This document shows positions 24,044-35,616 of a DNA stretch of 64,000 bases, piece after piece. Made by a program: the position numbers and the translations under genes. The stretch is taken from NCBI RefSeq assembly GCF_000002985.6, contig NC_003283.11, forward strand, positions 8,494,001 through 8,558,000, given 5' to 3'. Source of the DNA: Caenorhabditis elegans (taxonomy: Eukaryota > Nematoda > Chromadorea > Rhabditida > Rhabditidae). How positions within the stretch are numbered: the stretch's first letter is position 1; each line of letters opens with the position of its first letter. The notes beneath the pieces are model-generated. The model saw nothing but the letters and a program-made list of their open reading frames with translations, did not search any database and was not told where the DNA came from.

Positions 24044-24310
24044 TTATTTCTGATGTTTTCTCATCGATGAAATCAATCGCTTTTGAGAGTGAACAGCTTC
24101 CTCCAAACAATAAATCCTACCAAATCCAATGGATCCGTCGCTATCTCCAGATTGCGATGATTGATCCGATGAGCTTCCTGATGTTTCGGAAGATGAAGAA
24201 GACGAGCCTCCACTTGAATCCACAATCGAATTCTTTCTTTTAATGACGATTTCTACTTCTTGTCCACTACTTCCTTCCTTTTTTTGCTTAGATTTTTTAT
24301 CCTTTGGCAT
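24044..24310 (-). CDS. Small Ser- and Lys-rich protein, 88 aa
   Basis: A single exon running from an ATG at 24310. A strong acceptor (CTTTTCAG) lies about 8 nt upstream on the minus strand, which supports a trans-spliced mRNA. The protein begins MPKDKKSKQKK, then has a valine/isoleucine stretch with a basic patch (EVEIVIKRKNS), a long Ser-rich run (about residues 34-58), and ends in a more ordered segment (GFGRIYCLEEAVHSQKRLIS). I do not recognise it. It resembles small nuclear, phosphorylatable proteins only in composition. It lies 452 bp upstream of the ankyrin gene on the same strand; an operon is possible but not shown. Confidence 0.6.
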   Translation of the reverse strand: MPKDKKSKQKKEGSSGQEVEIVIKRKNSIVDSSGGSSSSSSETSGSSSDQSSQSGDSDGSIGFGRIYCLEEAVHSQKRLISSMRKHQK

Positions 24311-24322
24311 TGAACCCAACTG

Positions 24323-25345
24323 AAAAGACTGTTGCTTTTGACAGCCTCTGCAACAAATTGAGTGTGTGTGAGCTAAACTGTGATATACGAAATAAATATG
24401 GATGTGCGTATATGAGTGATAGAACCAGAAGACACTCACACTTCGCTCACAGACAAACACTCACCGAAGAGAAAAAGAGAATTAAAAATGGAGAGCGTGG
24501 AGGGGACGGCACGTTCGAAACGAGACGAGGGGCCCGCTAACAGAAGTGTAGGAAGAAAACAACTCACGGTGGCAGATAGAAATAACGAGAGATGGCGCCA
24601 GAGAAGTAGAGTGCAAATTTGCGACAAGATTTGGGGTGTGAGATTATTGAGCAACAATTTTATGATCCAACATTCAGAATAACTCGATTTGTTTTTCCAT
24701 AAATTCAAAAAAGGCAATTTTTTAATTAATCTGACCCTCGTTCGGGAGGTCTAGAAATAACGACCTAAAAATACAAATTAAACGATTTTAAAGTTTCAGT
24801 TCAGTATATCCATTGAAATTTTAAATCATAAATTATTCAGTTTTTGAAATTTACCTTGCCTTTTTTTAATTTTGTGATTTCTATCTTTTTAATAAATATA
24901 ATAGGACTATCGAAATCCAAACGAGCACAAAAAAAAATTTATAAGCAAAAAAGCATGAAGAAAATCTTATTCGTGTAGATCACAACGGTAGATAAAAAGG
25001 AAAAAAAGGACAAATTTTGTGACTTTGTCAAGGGAATGAAAGAAACAGGAACAAATGGAATTTGTAAAATTGGGAAAGCGAAGACAGAGAAAAAACAAAA
25101 GCATAAATACAAAGATTTTCAGAACATTTCCGTCGCTCACCGACAAAAAATCGTTCCAGACACGACGACCATTGTGCAGCCGGCTCTGCACAAACGTCGA
25201 ATTCGACGAGCAATTGCGGACAAAGGAACGACTCTTTGTCGATTTACGAGAGATGAGAAGTTTCTTGAAATGTTATTTTAAAAATTACAGAAATTAAGGA
25301 AAAAATTAATGAAAAGAATTGGAAGATTAAATAATCATTGTCTTT
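24323..25345. other. Intergenic kilobase with one weak ORF
   Basis: This lies between the small Ser-rich gene and the proline-rich gene. The only frame with any coding look is plus-strand 25036-25281 (81 aa, ATG start, basic, segment LHKRRIRRAIADKG). The block at 25130-25260 is richer in G+C than its surroundings and open in several frames. I cannot support a gene with splice signals or homology, so it is left as a weak candidate. Confidence 0.25.
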
Positions 25346-26805
25346 CTAGACATCAGTTACTTTTTCGACGATAATAATATCGTTTTTGATTTGTTTTGCG
25401 TGGACTCGAGAAGAATCAGTTCGAGAAGGACGTTCTGGAGTAGACTGAAGATTTTTTTGGAAATGGATTGGCGAGATTGGAGAGGATAGTGACATCGGTG
25501 GTAATGGGATAGGCAACATCATCGGCATTGGTGGGAGCGAGTGAGGCTCACGGCTGGAAATATAAAATTAGTATTTAGCGATATTGAATTAGTAAATTAC
25601 ATGAATACCTGAAATGTGGTGATGGTGGAAAGAAGAATTGCGGTGGAGGAATAGGAGGACGACGGGCAATTCTCGGAGGAATGAATGTAGAAAGTGTTTT
25701 TCTGAAATAACGATTTAATATTCGATAACTACTTAAATTCTTACTCTTTATAATCATAATCTCTCGGAAATGTTTCATGTTTAAAATCAAGTCCTTCATT
25801 TTTCCTTTTTTTCTTCATTGAAAAAGTCGAAGATGTGAGCATACTTGCAACAATTCTTATCTTCCTCGTTTCCCTTCGTTCCTTATTTTTTCTTCTATTC
25901 AACGTTTGCACTAGCTTCGCACTCTCAGAAGCGTCTGAATATTCCCCTTCCGAGGATGATTGTGATGACATCTCAGTCCAGTGAGCTGCTTCTTCTGACT
26001 CAATGTCTCGGTACGGTTCAATTTTCGGAGGTAAATTCGGATATCGATCAGGAATCTTGACACCCATCTCTAAAAGAACCGAACCAGCGAGAGCATAAGT
26101 CAAATCAATGTATTGGTGAGGAGCCAATGTTCTGATCATTTCAATGTAGATGTGAGGTGGAGGAAGTGGTTGAAAATCAGCGGGACAAAAACGTTGGGCT
26201 CGTCTTTCCAATGAAGACGTGCTCGGAGACTTTGCCTGAAAATGATAATTACGATATCGAATTTCTGAATAACCTTACGGTTTTCGCTTGAGCTGCTCTT
26301 TTGACTTCGTCGAACGCATTGAACGATACGGCGTTACTTGCAGCAATCATCATGGAAGGAAGAGGTGGTGGTGGAAATGGAGGAAAAGCTCCCCGTTCAC
26401 CGCGCTTATATTCTAACTTGAGCATTAGAAGCCTGTGATACCACTCCTTATGAGAATCAATTTCGTTTGGTGTGACGACTGGACGAAATTCACACTTTTC
26501 CTCATTTTCACCTTCATTTTCTCCACATTTCTGTATTCCAGACTTCTCATTCTTTTCAATTTCCAATTCTGAGCTTTCTTTCAGAAACTCTGGTGTCTTG
26601 AGCTCCAATCGTATTTTTCCCCATTGTAGCCTCTTGCTGAAAGAAATATTTTATCAGAATTAGCTAAAAGGTTTTTTTTTAAATGTCTCTTACAAAAAAT
26701 TTTCATCGGAAGATTGTGGTGATGATTTTAGCGATGAATACCCTGAAGTATCTTCGGTGTCCCTAAAAAAAAATTATTTGCACTGATTAGTAAATTATCT
26801 TACAT
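25346..26805 (-). CDS. Proline-rich, charged protein, 406 aa
   Basis: Minus-strand exons are 26805-26804 (first two bases of a split ATG), 26762-26694, 26636-26279, 26235-25745, 25701-25609 and 25553-25346; all junctions keep frame. The N-terminus is uncertain because the ATG spans an intron and the upstream sequence carries a stop. Features: an acidic N-terminal half (ENEGENEEKCEFRP), several polyproline clusters (FPPFPPPPLPSM, PIPPPQFFFPPSP), a central segment around IEMIRTLAPHQYIDLTYALAGSV that looks folded, and a basic patch (NRRKNKERRETRKIR) resembling a nuclear localisation signal. I do not recognise the family. The polyproline tracts could be SH3, WW or profilin ligands, which is inference. 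Confidence 0.7.
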
Positions 26806-27520
26806 GTCAGTTATGTTAATATCAGTTGTAGTGTTTTCATGCGGTAGACATCGATTTTGGACTGAATGTTCCTTATTAGGTCATGCGGAGAGATCTGAAA
26901 ATAAATATATTTACTTTGATTGATTATTAACACATGACTGAAATGTTAATTGGTGGTTTGATCTTCGGAAAGTTTACAATACACAAGTTCGGCTCAAAAC
27001 AAATATTTGAGTGGTTACAGTTTACAACATTGAAACATGAGGAACTGGAATAATTTTGAAAATTTTGATTAAAAATGACCAAAAAGAAATAAAATAAATA
27101 TTCCGTGGAAAATTAATCAATGAAAAACCAAAAAAAATCCACTAAATTCGAAAAAATTCGGAAGAAAACACTCTGATGATGACAAGTGAAACAAAATTGT
27201 TTTCCAAGCGTCGTCAGAGGTACTGTGTTCCGTGCGAGACCTGCGTTTAAATTTTTCTACTGTGCCTTTACTATTACCGTAATTTTTCAAATTACAAAGT
27301 ACAAACCATCAAAGAACGTGAATTAAACTCGAAATTATACGAAATTCCGACTGCTATTTGTTGATTGCAAACATAAATAGACAATTCCCACAAATGGACA
27401 ACACGTTTTTTTTCTGCCCGACAGCAATGTTTGAGCGTTTGATACCCCTCATGTAGTACTGTAGCTCATTTTAGGGTATAAATACACATTTCTGATCGCA
27501 GTTAGAAAGTCATAATCGAC
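26806..27520. promoter_or_regulatory. Divergent intergenic region before otopetrin gene A
   Basis: This separates the proline-rich gene (-) from the first otopetrin gene (+). A TATA box (TATAAATA, 27477-27484) lies about 40 bp upstream of the first otopetrin start. The segment 27210-27300 (GAGACCTGCG followed by TTTAAA and TACCGTAATTTTTC) looks like a fragment of a dispersed worm repeat, but I cannot name the family. Confidence 0.4.
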
Positions 27521-30500
27521 ATGGTTGTTCGCACCACAAGCAAAAATGAATTGGCGAGAAAAGGTAAGTCACAGTTTTTGTGCTGATCAGCTCTCGAGAG
27601 GGTACACCGAACTTTCAACATCTTGTATGTTCTTCGTAGTACACTTATCCCATTCATCCTTTGTTCGGGATACATCTCATATCTCGTGTACAATACATTG
27701 TAGTTTTTGAAATTTCTGGCTGTAACTTTAACCATTTTTTTTTCAATTTCTTGCGAATATGGACAACAATTATAACTCTGATGTACATGGTATGTAAGAA
27801 TATTCAAGTAAAAATACTATTTACTCTCTAAATTCAATTTATCATCAATTCTAGAACCTCTCCGAGAAAAAGAATCAATTGTCAGTGTTGCGAGTACATC
27901 AACAGCCCCACTTGATCATGTCACAGTTCCAAATGCTCTTCCATCACCAACTGAATCACTGTTGGAACATCCACAGTGGATTCGAAATCCGAAAGCTTTA
28001 CGTTTTCTAGTTGGATTACTCACAAGTATGTATGTACTTCTTCTAACCATCGTATCTTGTCTCATTTCTATCTCATCTGCCTGGAGCTCGCCAGATCTAT
28101 GGCTAGCTGAAACGGTAGGGATTCATAAAGGCCGGAGAGGAAGGAAAAGTCATTTTTTCAGATTTTCTCACTATTGATGTATCTTATTGCAATCTTGTTC
28201 TTCATGTACACGTATTTGATGATTATTTATCCAAAACCGATTAACATGTTGATCATGATCTTGAATCGAAAAACTTCATTGGTGCCAAGACCAGATGTGA
28301 GTTTTTATATTTTGATATCTATGAATGTTTTTCTTAGAAAACTAAACAAAAATCCTTAAGTTTTCTTCGGCATGTCTTACAATGTATTCGACTCTATTTA
28401 ATGACCAAAACGTCTAATTTATGATTGAGTAGTTGAATAGTAAACACCTGTCTACTTATGTACCTTTAAAGCGGCCTATGCCTGCCTCGTGTCTACACGA
28501 GTGACTCTCTATGTTTCCAAAGTTGACTATCATTTCAAGTTTCAATTGAATTTTTAAACAATCTAATTGAAATGGGAAATGAGTAAACCAAATTTTAAGC
28601 TGTGAAAGTAGGCGCTAGGTTCTAAAACTTCAAATCCGCTCTCAATAACTCGACTTCCCAATTTTTAGAGATGGCTTCTTTCCGACCCAATACATAATGG
28701 AGAAGGAGCTGGCACCCTATACTTACGACTTGGAGCCATTTGTAAGTTACTATATTTTTCAATTCCTGTTTCCACAAAATAAATTTTTTCAGTCTTCGGA
28801 ACACTTGGAAGTGTTCTTTGGGGATGTGAAATCTTCTTGTGTTTCTCTGGTGAATGTGTTCATCGGTTGGTCGTTGCCAAGCATATTGCGGCGATAATAT
28901 TCACATTTCTACAAATGCATTTCATAGTTTGTAATTCAAAAATCACATTTCATCGATCGAATATTCTCGCAAGTTTTGGAATGATGCATTGTGTAGCTGT
29001 AAATTTATGGACATGGTTTTCCATGTGTCTTGTGAAAGCGGTAAGTATGGAGTCTCTAAAGCAATTTAAATATTAATTTTCAGCAAGTCAAAAAGCTTAA
29101 AAAGCAAAAGAAAGAGCTGGAATATCATAGTTCCTCATCATCTTCTTCTGATTCTTCTTCCTCTTCCGAAGAAATACTCGAACCGGAATCTTCTACATTA
29201 TTGGAGAACCTTATCGAAGTAGTTTTAGAAAAGTTAAAGCCTGGAAAAGGAACAACATATACAAGCACTCCATATCCTTACACCAATTCATCCAACACAA
29301 CATCATTGCTCCGAATGCAATCAATGGTTCGTCTCGGTGACTTTTCAAGTTTTCTGCTCACTTGTCTCGTTGAATATTCTCTTATTGGAGCAGCTATCTG
29401 CTTCATTATTTGGAAATATATGGGAGCGACAAATATTGAAATGAAAGTTGATAAAAAGAAGAAGAAGCTAAGAATGGATTGTCATAACACAACAATCGGT
29501 CTATTCCTTGGAATATTTTTCATGACTGCCGCTTTTGTAACAATTGGAATTTATACAATGTTGTATAATAAGAAGAAGACTCAAAGTGCTGATTTGGTTA
29601 TTGGAATTGTCAATTTAATTCTATTCTGCGTCACGTTATTGGCAACTATTTTTGGAGCATGGAGGTGAGTGGTCCTGTTCAAAGGTGGATCAAACTCAAA
29701 CTTTCTTTAATTTAGCCTCTAATTTTATAGAGGTAATTTGGGAACGTTGAAACCAAAATCTTCATATAAAATTGTCGCAAACATATTTGAGTGTGATAGA
29801 AAGACTCAAATTAAATGTTTTCACTTTAATTTTTTAATATAAGTTCATTGTGAAGAACATAGTTTCAAGATCAAAGATGCAACTACCACGTTTGAGTATT
29901 TCAAAAGTTATAGTTTACAAACATAGTCTATGTCCAAGAGCACTTAAATTTTCACCTTAATGCAAACAATGATTATCTCATAGTTTGCTCAATTCAACTA
30001 ACTTTTTTCAGAATGCGAGTACTCCAATATCGTCTTCATGCTCATGGGGAAGTTATTGATGAAATTCTTTTAATTATCGGATTAGTCGGAGAACTAATAT
30101 ATTGTTCCATTGGATTTGATATGATTGTTAATGGGAATCGAACTGGAAGTCATGTTCCGAATCTACCAATCGCTGTATTCACATTTCGAATAATTCAAGT
30201 AATAATTCAAGCAATGTACATATTAATTGCATCTCGTCTTCGATGCTTATCAGAAGTCAATGCTCGAACTCAACCTGGAAAACAAACACTGACGTTTTTA
30301 GTTTTAATCAACATAACTCTATTTGTCTATCACACTTTCGAAGGAATGAAGTCAACATACGGATTTCCAGCTCTCATGGAAACAAAGTACTTTGAGCTTT
30401 TGAATATATCGTCACCATTGGTTGTTTTCTACCGATTCCATAGTTCAGCTTGTTTGGCAGAAATATGGAAGCATGCCTATTCTACAAAACATCATCATCA

Positions 30501-30555
30501 TTCTCATCAGACACCAATTAATTCGCCTACTTCCGAGTCTCAACATCATGTCTAA
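27521..30555 (+). CDS. Otopetrin-like proton channel, gene A
   Basis: Two alternative first exons, 27521-27563 and 27759-27789, both end in phase 1 and both fit the shared exons 27855-28114, 28162-28296, 28669-28741, 28793-29040, 29084-29664 and 30012-30555. The second form gives 623 aa. Otopetrins are proton-selective channels with 12 membrane segments in two six-helix domains. Family marks: GEGAGTLYLRLGAIFGTLGS, FLQMHFIVCNSKI, ASFGMMHCVAVNLWTW, RLHAHGEVIDEILLIIGLVG and VFYRFHSSACLAEIWKHAYS. Between the domains is a Ser- and acid-rich cytoplasmic linker, and the C-terminus is His-rich (TKHHHHSH). It is first of three same-strand paralogs here, with a fourth beyond the histone genes. I do not assign an otpl number. 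Confidence 0.9.
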
Positions 30556-32073
30556 GCCCTTAATTCAAATGTTCAATATTTGATTTCTTTTTTTCAAACT
30601 CACATCACTTTGATCTCAATCTTTGATACAAAAATATCGTATAAATTTCAATTTCCATTTTTTTAAATGTACAATAAAATCGTTTCAGAACCACGTTTTT
30701 GAGTACTTGTCGCTACCGTAAGCTTATTTGTTCACACCATAGAGACAGCTCTGCTTATTTACCGTCAGGTCAAAATGTACAGTCAAAAAGAAGAGACTCT
30801 AAAGTTTTTGGTTCAACCTTTGATCTACTAAAGACGGTAAATAATCGATGCACAGACACATGTTGAGGGGGTTTAAACCAAGCTACGTGTGAAAATTGCA
30901 CAGTTAAAAGGCAGAAAATCTAAGAGAGAGAGAGAAACGACTGTTGAGTTTACACATGCCAGGGATAAACTGGAATGAAGAAAAAGATTTAGCAGAGCCG
31001 ACATCAGAACACAGTGTTACAAAAGCTACAAAATATAAATGGTATACATTTTATTGACTCTAGAGCTTCTAGGTATGCACATTAATGTATATAGTCCTGC
31101 ATTGGGATTTGACCTAACATGGGTTGAAAGCAGGCCTACTTTATCGGGATTCATTTGAATACCATCAGTTTCCTTCAAGACGAATCTGTTATCACGAAGT
31201 TTTGCATGCATCGTCCGCTGAAATTATTATCAGCTGAAAACTTTTATCTGAAAATCCCGTTTCTTTATGTTTCCTTCATTTGATTTTTCCTATCGTTTTC
31301 AGAATTCAAATTTAGAAAGTATTAAAGCAAAAAAGTATACATTAAATCAAAATTCACTTTCACTGAAATTTCACAAAATTCAATTTATGGACTCTGGGTT
31401 TCAGGTAGATTTTAGAATATTTTGCAGGCTTCATTTACTCAATTTTTTATTGGAACAGAATATCAAGCTGCACTCAAAATGAACGCAAAAAGGATTTTAA
31501 ACGAATAGTAGCATTCAGCTGTAAGATGTACAACTGTATGTAATTAATTAAAGTTTTCTGGAAAGCTGACAGGTAGACAATACCTGACTGTGACACTTTA
31601 AAGCTTCCACTGTTCATGACGTTCACTGTGAAATAAATTCTAAAATAACTTCAATACAAAAACCTGACTCATTTCTTCTCACCTCCGTATTACCCACTTA
31701 TCATAAATGACAAACAAACAATCAATGATTGCAAACAAAAACTATATTATCAAATATTGGAAGTATCAAAATATTTGCGACTTTATTTGTTTCTTATCAA
31801 AAATTCCAATCTCCGATGACAGGAACATCCGCTGTCTACCCACCACGTCTGCTCAAATTAACAGTTAAGAATTGAATTGACACCCACGAGTACAAACTGT
31901 TCTTTTCTTCCTTCCGGGGGCGCCCCGCCAGGTTCAAATAAACAAAGAGCACGGACGCGGGACAATAAGAAGAAAAGGGTGATTTTGTACTCGATGTTAC
32001 TTCTTCATTCCGCCCAAACCAATACCTCCGAACCATTTATATTTGTGACAACTTGTCAGTTTGACAGCTAAAG
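30556..32073. promoter_or_regulatory. Intergenic region between otopetrin genes A and B
   Basis: About 1.5 kb. A polyadenylation signal for gene A (AATAAA, near 30673) lies at the start. A G+C-rich patch (31910-31935) and an acceptor-like TTTGACAG just before the gene B start lie at the other end. No coding exon seen. Confidence 0.5.
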
Positions 32074-34580
32074 ATGGCAGACAAAGGTTAGATCTTTTTT
32101 AAACATGCGTTCCTTTTAATTAACGATTTGGTTTTTAGAAAGACTTCGCTTGAAAACATCAATTGAATCTACATCCAGCGATGTTACTGTCCTAACAGAC
32201 TATAGCAGTACTATTCCAGAAAATCTTCCGGCGTGGACAAAAAATACAAAAGCACAGTGAGTTGTAGATTTATAATATCTTAAAACTATAATAATTTATT
32301 CAGGAGTTTCGGATTGAAATCTCTTACTGCTCTCTACACTTTAATTCTAACAATTGTCGCATTTATTATCGAAATCTCTCCGACATGGCAATCAGAATCG
32401 ATGAACATTGAATACACGATATTTTGTGTTTTAATGTATTCCATTGCAATTCTCTATTTTATATATTTATACGCTTATATTCTATATCCAATCGTTTTCA
32501 ACACAATCCTCCTATACTTGGAAAGGATGCGGGTGTTGAATGTTCATACTGTCAAACGATGGGTACAACCAGAGCCAGTTTTCACTGGAGAAGGAGCTGG
32601 TACATTATATTTGAGACTGGGAACTGTTTGTGAGTTTATTATTTCATTTTTACTCATTCAACGAACAAAATTTAAGTGTTCGGAACACTTGGAAGTGTCC
32701 TATGGGGATGTGAAATCTTCTTGTGCTTCTTCACAGAGACCAGACATAATATTTATGTTGTCAAATACATTCTTGCATTCTTGTTTACATATCTACAAAT
32801 GCACTTCCTTTGCTGCAACTCTAAAATTGATTTGCCAAAGAATAATTTCTTAGCAAGTTTTGGAATGATGCATTGTGTAGCTGTAAATCTTTGGGTCTGG
32901 TTCTCACTTTGCCTTGCAAAAGCTGTCTATAAAAGTGACAAGAAGACGTTAAAATTGCAAAAAGCGGAGGAAAAATATAAAAAGAAGAACATGACGATAA
33001 CTGAAGCTGTTGCTGAAACAATAACCACTACAATTGCATCGATAGTCTCATCAGAGAGCTCCTCAGGTTTCAGAGCAGACGAGAAACAGTTGAGATCTTT
33101 GTACAAACTGGGAAGTGCTGCCAACTTCCTGTTAACAACCATGGTTGAGTAAGTTCTAATTTCAACACTTCATCAGCTTGTACTTTTTGTTAGTTCTAAA
33201 TCTCATCTTTTGCATTTTTGTAGTCTACTTATGTTTTATGGTTAAACAATGCTGACATTGATATTGATACTCACAGTTAAGAACAATTAGTAAACCTCTC
33301 GAAATAGTCAGAGACCAATTGTTTATTTATAGATTTTCCTTGATTGCTGCAGCAGTGTACTTTATAGTCTGGAAGCACGAAGGAGAGCAGACACCACAAG
33401 ATGCAAGGAAGAAGCATGTTAGATTTGATTGCAAGTAAGTGTGAACAATAGTCGGAGATTGATTAGGAAAGCTTTTTGGCAGCAGCTTTAAAAATTCAAA
33501 GTTTCATAAAAATATTTTTCCAAAGGCAACTTTAAAATTTTCAGATCAACATCAGTTGGCATTTTTGCTGCAATCGTATTGTTGATTGGTTCATTTATTT
33601 CCATTGCAATGCACTATATCTATAATAATAGTGACATGCCTAGAACAGCAGATGAAGTCATCGGAATCGCCGAGACTGTGCTATTTTGTGTCTGTTTGTT
33701 AGCTGTTTTTGGCGCTTTCATAAGGTTTGTATTTTTCAATATTTCATAATTTACTATTACTCACTTTGTATTCATAATTTTCTAACATTAAAAAAGTGGA
33801 CAAAAACACAGGGGTGTTTATTCAGAGGTCACAAATTGTATGACTTGATCTCTAGAAACTGTGACTCTCATATGTATTTTGATGTTGCAGAATGCGAAAA
33901 CTCCAGTACAGGTTGCACGCGCACGGACAAGTTGTTGACGAGATCCTTTTGATTGTGGGGTTAGCAGGGGAGATTGTTTATTGCAGTACAGGTAATTTTT
34001 GGAAACTTGAACATGTTTAAGAAAGATAGAATTTCAGGTTTGGATTTGTATCTGAATGGACGATTGGAAAACACTCCAGGAACATCTTGTCTTACTGTAG
34101 TGGCATTTGTCATGAGAATTGTTCAAGTTGTTGTGCAAAGTGTTTTTATTTTAGTTGCTTCTAGGTAAGTAGCTTCTAGGCAAATTTCAATTTAAAATGA
34201 ATGCGTACATTTTCAGGTTGCGCAGCTTGTCAGCCAGTAATATATCCAACCAACCCGGAAAGCAGATAGTCACATTTTTAGTTGTCTGTAATATAAATTT
34301 ATTTATTTATCACACTTTTGAAAGTGAGTTTTCCTTCTTCTTTTCCCCTTTCAAACGTAGAATTCCTTCCAAAATTTCAGCGATCGAATCAAACTTTGGT
34401 TTCCCACACAAAATGTCATCCGTCTATTCTGCCCTCCTAAATATCTCATCGCCATTAGTGGTATTCTACAGATTTCACAGTTCAGCTTGCCTTGCAGAAA
34501 TTTGGAAACATGCCTATTCGAAGAAATATAATCATAGTCATAATGCACACAAATCGTTAGATGATCTTCATGTTGTTTAA
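32074..34580 (+). CDS. Otopetrin-like proton channel, gene B
   Basis: Exons are 32074-32086, 32139-32256, 32304-32629, 32677-33148, 33333-33434, 33545-33724, 33891-33991, 34038-34164, 34217-34323 and 34381-34580, giving 581 aa. The first exon is a 13-nt stub (MADK) spliced in phase 1, as in genes A and C. Conserved otopetrin blocks match gene A: GEGAGTLYLRLG, FGTLGSVLWGCEIFLCF, LQMHFLCCNSKI, ASFGMMHCVAVNLW, RLHAHGQVVDEILLIVG and VVFYRFHSSACLAEIWKHAYS. The inter-domain linker is Lys/Glu- and Thr-rich, and the tail ends in a short His/Asn/Lys-rich stretch. Gene B has more introns than A or C in its second half, so introns were lost or gained after duplication. Confidence 0.9.
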
Positions 34581-35616
34581 TATGGGTTGTCATTTGTTAC
34601 GAACAATGAAATTGTATATTTTATAAAATTGTTGTTGGTTCCTGAAGTTTCAGAAAGTCTTATTTATAATTGATGTAAAATGGGTTAGCGAAAAAAAACG
34701 ATGTTTTGTTTAGAACGTATTTTAGAAATTGTTTTTTTTAACTCTATTTAAATTTGAATTTTAGATGATTTCATCGACATTTACACAATTCTACATAGGT
34801 TTGCTAGACTTACCGATCAAGATATTTTTTATTCTGTTAATGTGAGAAGGCAAACCCACTTTTATTTTAACGTTTGAAATTGAACGTTCGTTCATGAGCT
34901 TTCAGAATGTTCATAAAATTTAGCCGATTAAATAGCAGCGAACTATCTGAAAATAAAAATTCCAGAAATTTTCGGCGGTCTCTAATGATATCGAAACCTT
35001 TATCATTAACGAGTCTTAACAGAATCTGGCCTGCTAATAATAATTTAAAATTGGTCTTGTTCTAATTAAAAAAGGGGTCTGTTTGATTAGCTTTTCATTA
35101 ATTTTGACATTTTTTTCTGCAAACTTATAGTTTTTTTGTTCATTTCATGACATCACAGTGTTCCGATCACACCATATTCTAGTTTTGTTGTTCTTTTTCT
35201 GTCGCAAACTAGGTACCTCCCCATTCAAAATTTCCGTTCTTGTTCACTAATCATCACAGGTAAACAACTTCCTGCACCAAGTAAACTACCGTAACCATTA
35301 TTTCAAGATCAAACCACTATGTACATACAGTAGACTGGAATAATTATATGGGCGCCAAAAAAAGTAGCAACAAATTGAGAAAAACGGGAGCCTCATCCCA
35401 AATAAATTCTCGATGCGCAGTAATTGAGCAAATAAACTGCCCGGTGCACCTTTACTCAGCAGCAGCCAACACGTGTATTTGTGTCTGTATGTGTGTCTAA
35501 CTTTTCATGATCGGTAACAAAATGAAATGAACAAAAAGTTACGGAGGAGGCGAACTCCCACCCTCCCTTAATGGTTTTTGAAATTTCTTTCCCTCATTCC
35601 AGTTTATATTTCAGCC
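34581..35616. promoter_or_regulatory. Intergenic region between otopetrin genes B and C
   Basis: About 1 kb and AT-rich, with a poly-T/poly-A rich first half. An acceptor (TATATTTCAG, ending 35614) lies directly before the gene C start, which suggests trans-splicing. No other gene seen. Confidence 0.5.

Noticed and set aside
25036-25281. 81-aa plus-strand ORF
   Set aside because: The region is open in three frames, so the frame itself is not informative, and I recognise no family. Listed only as a weak candidate in the intergenic entry.
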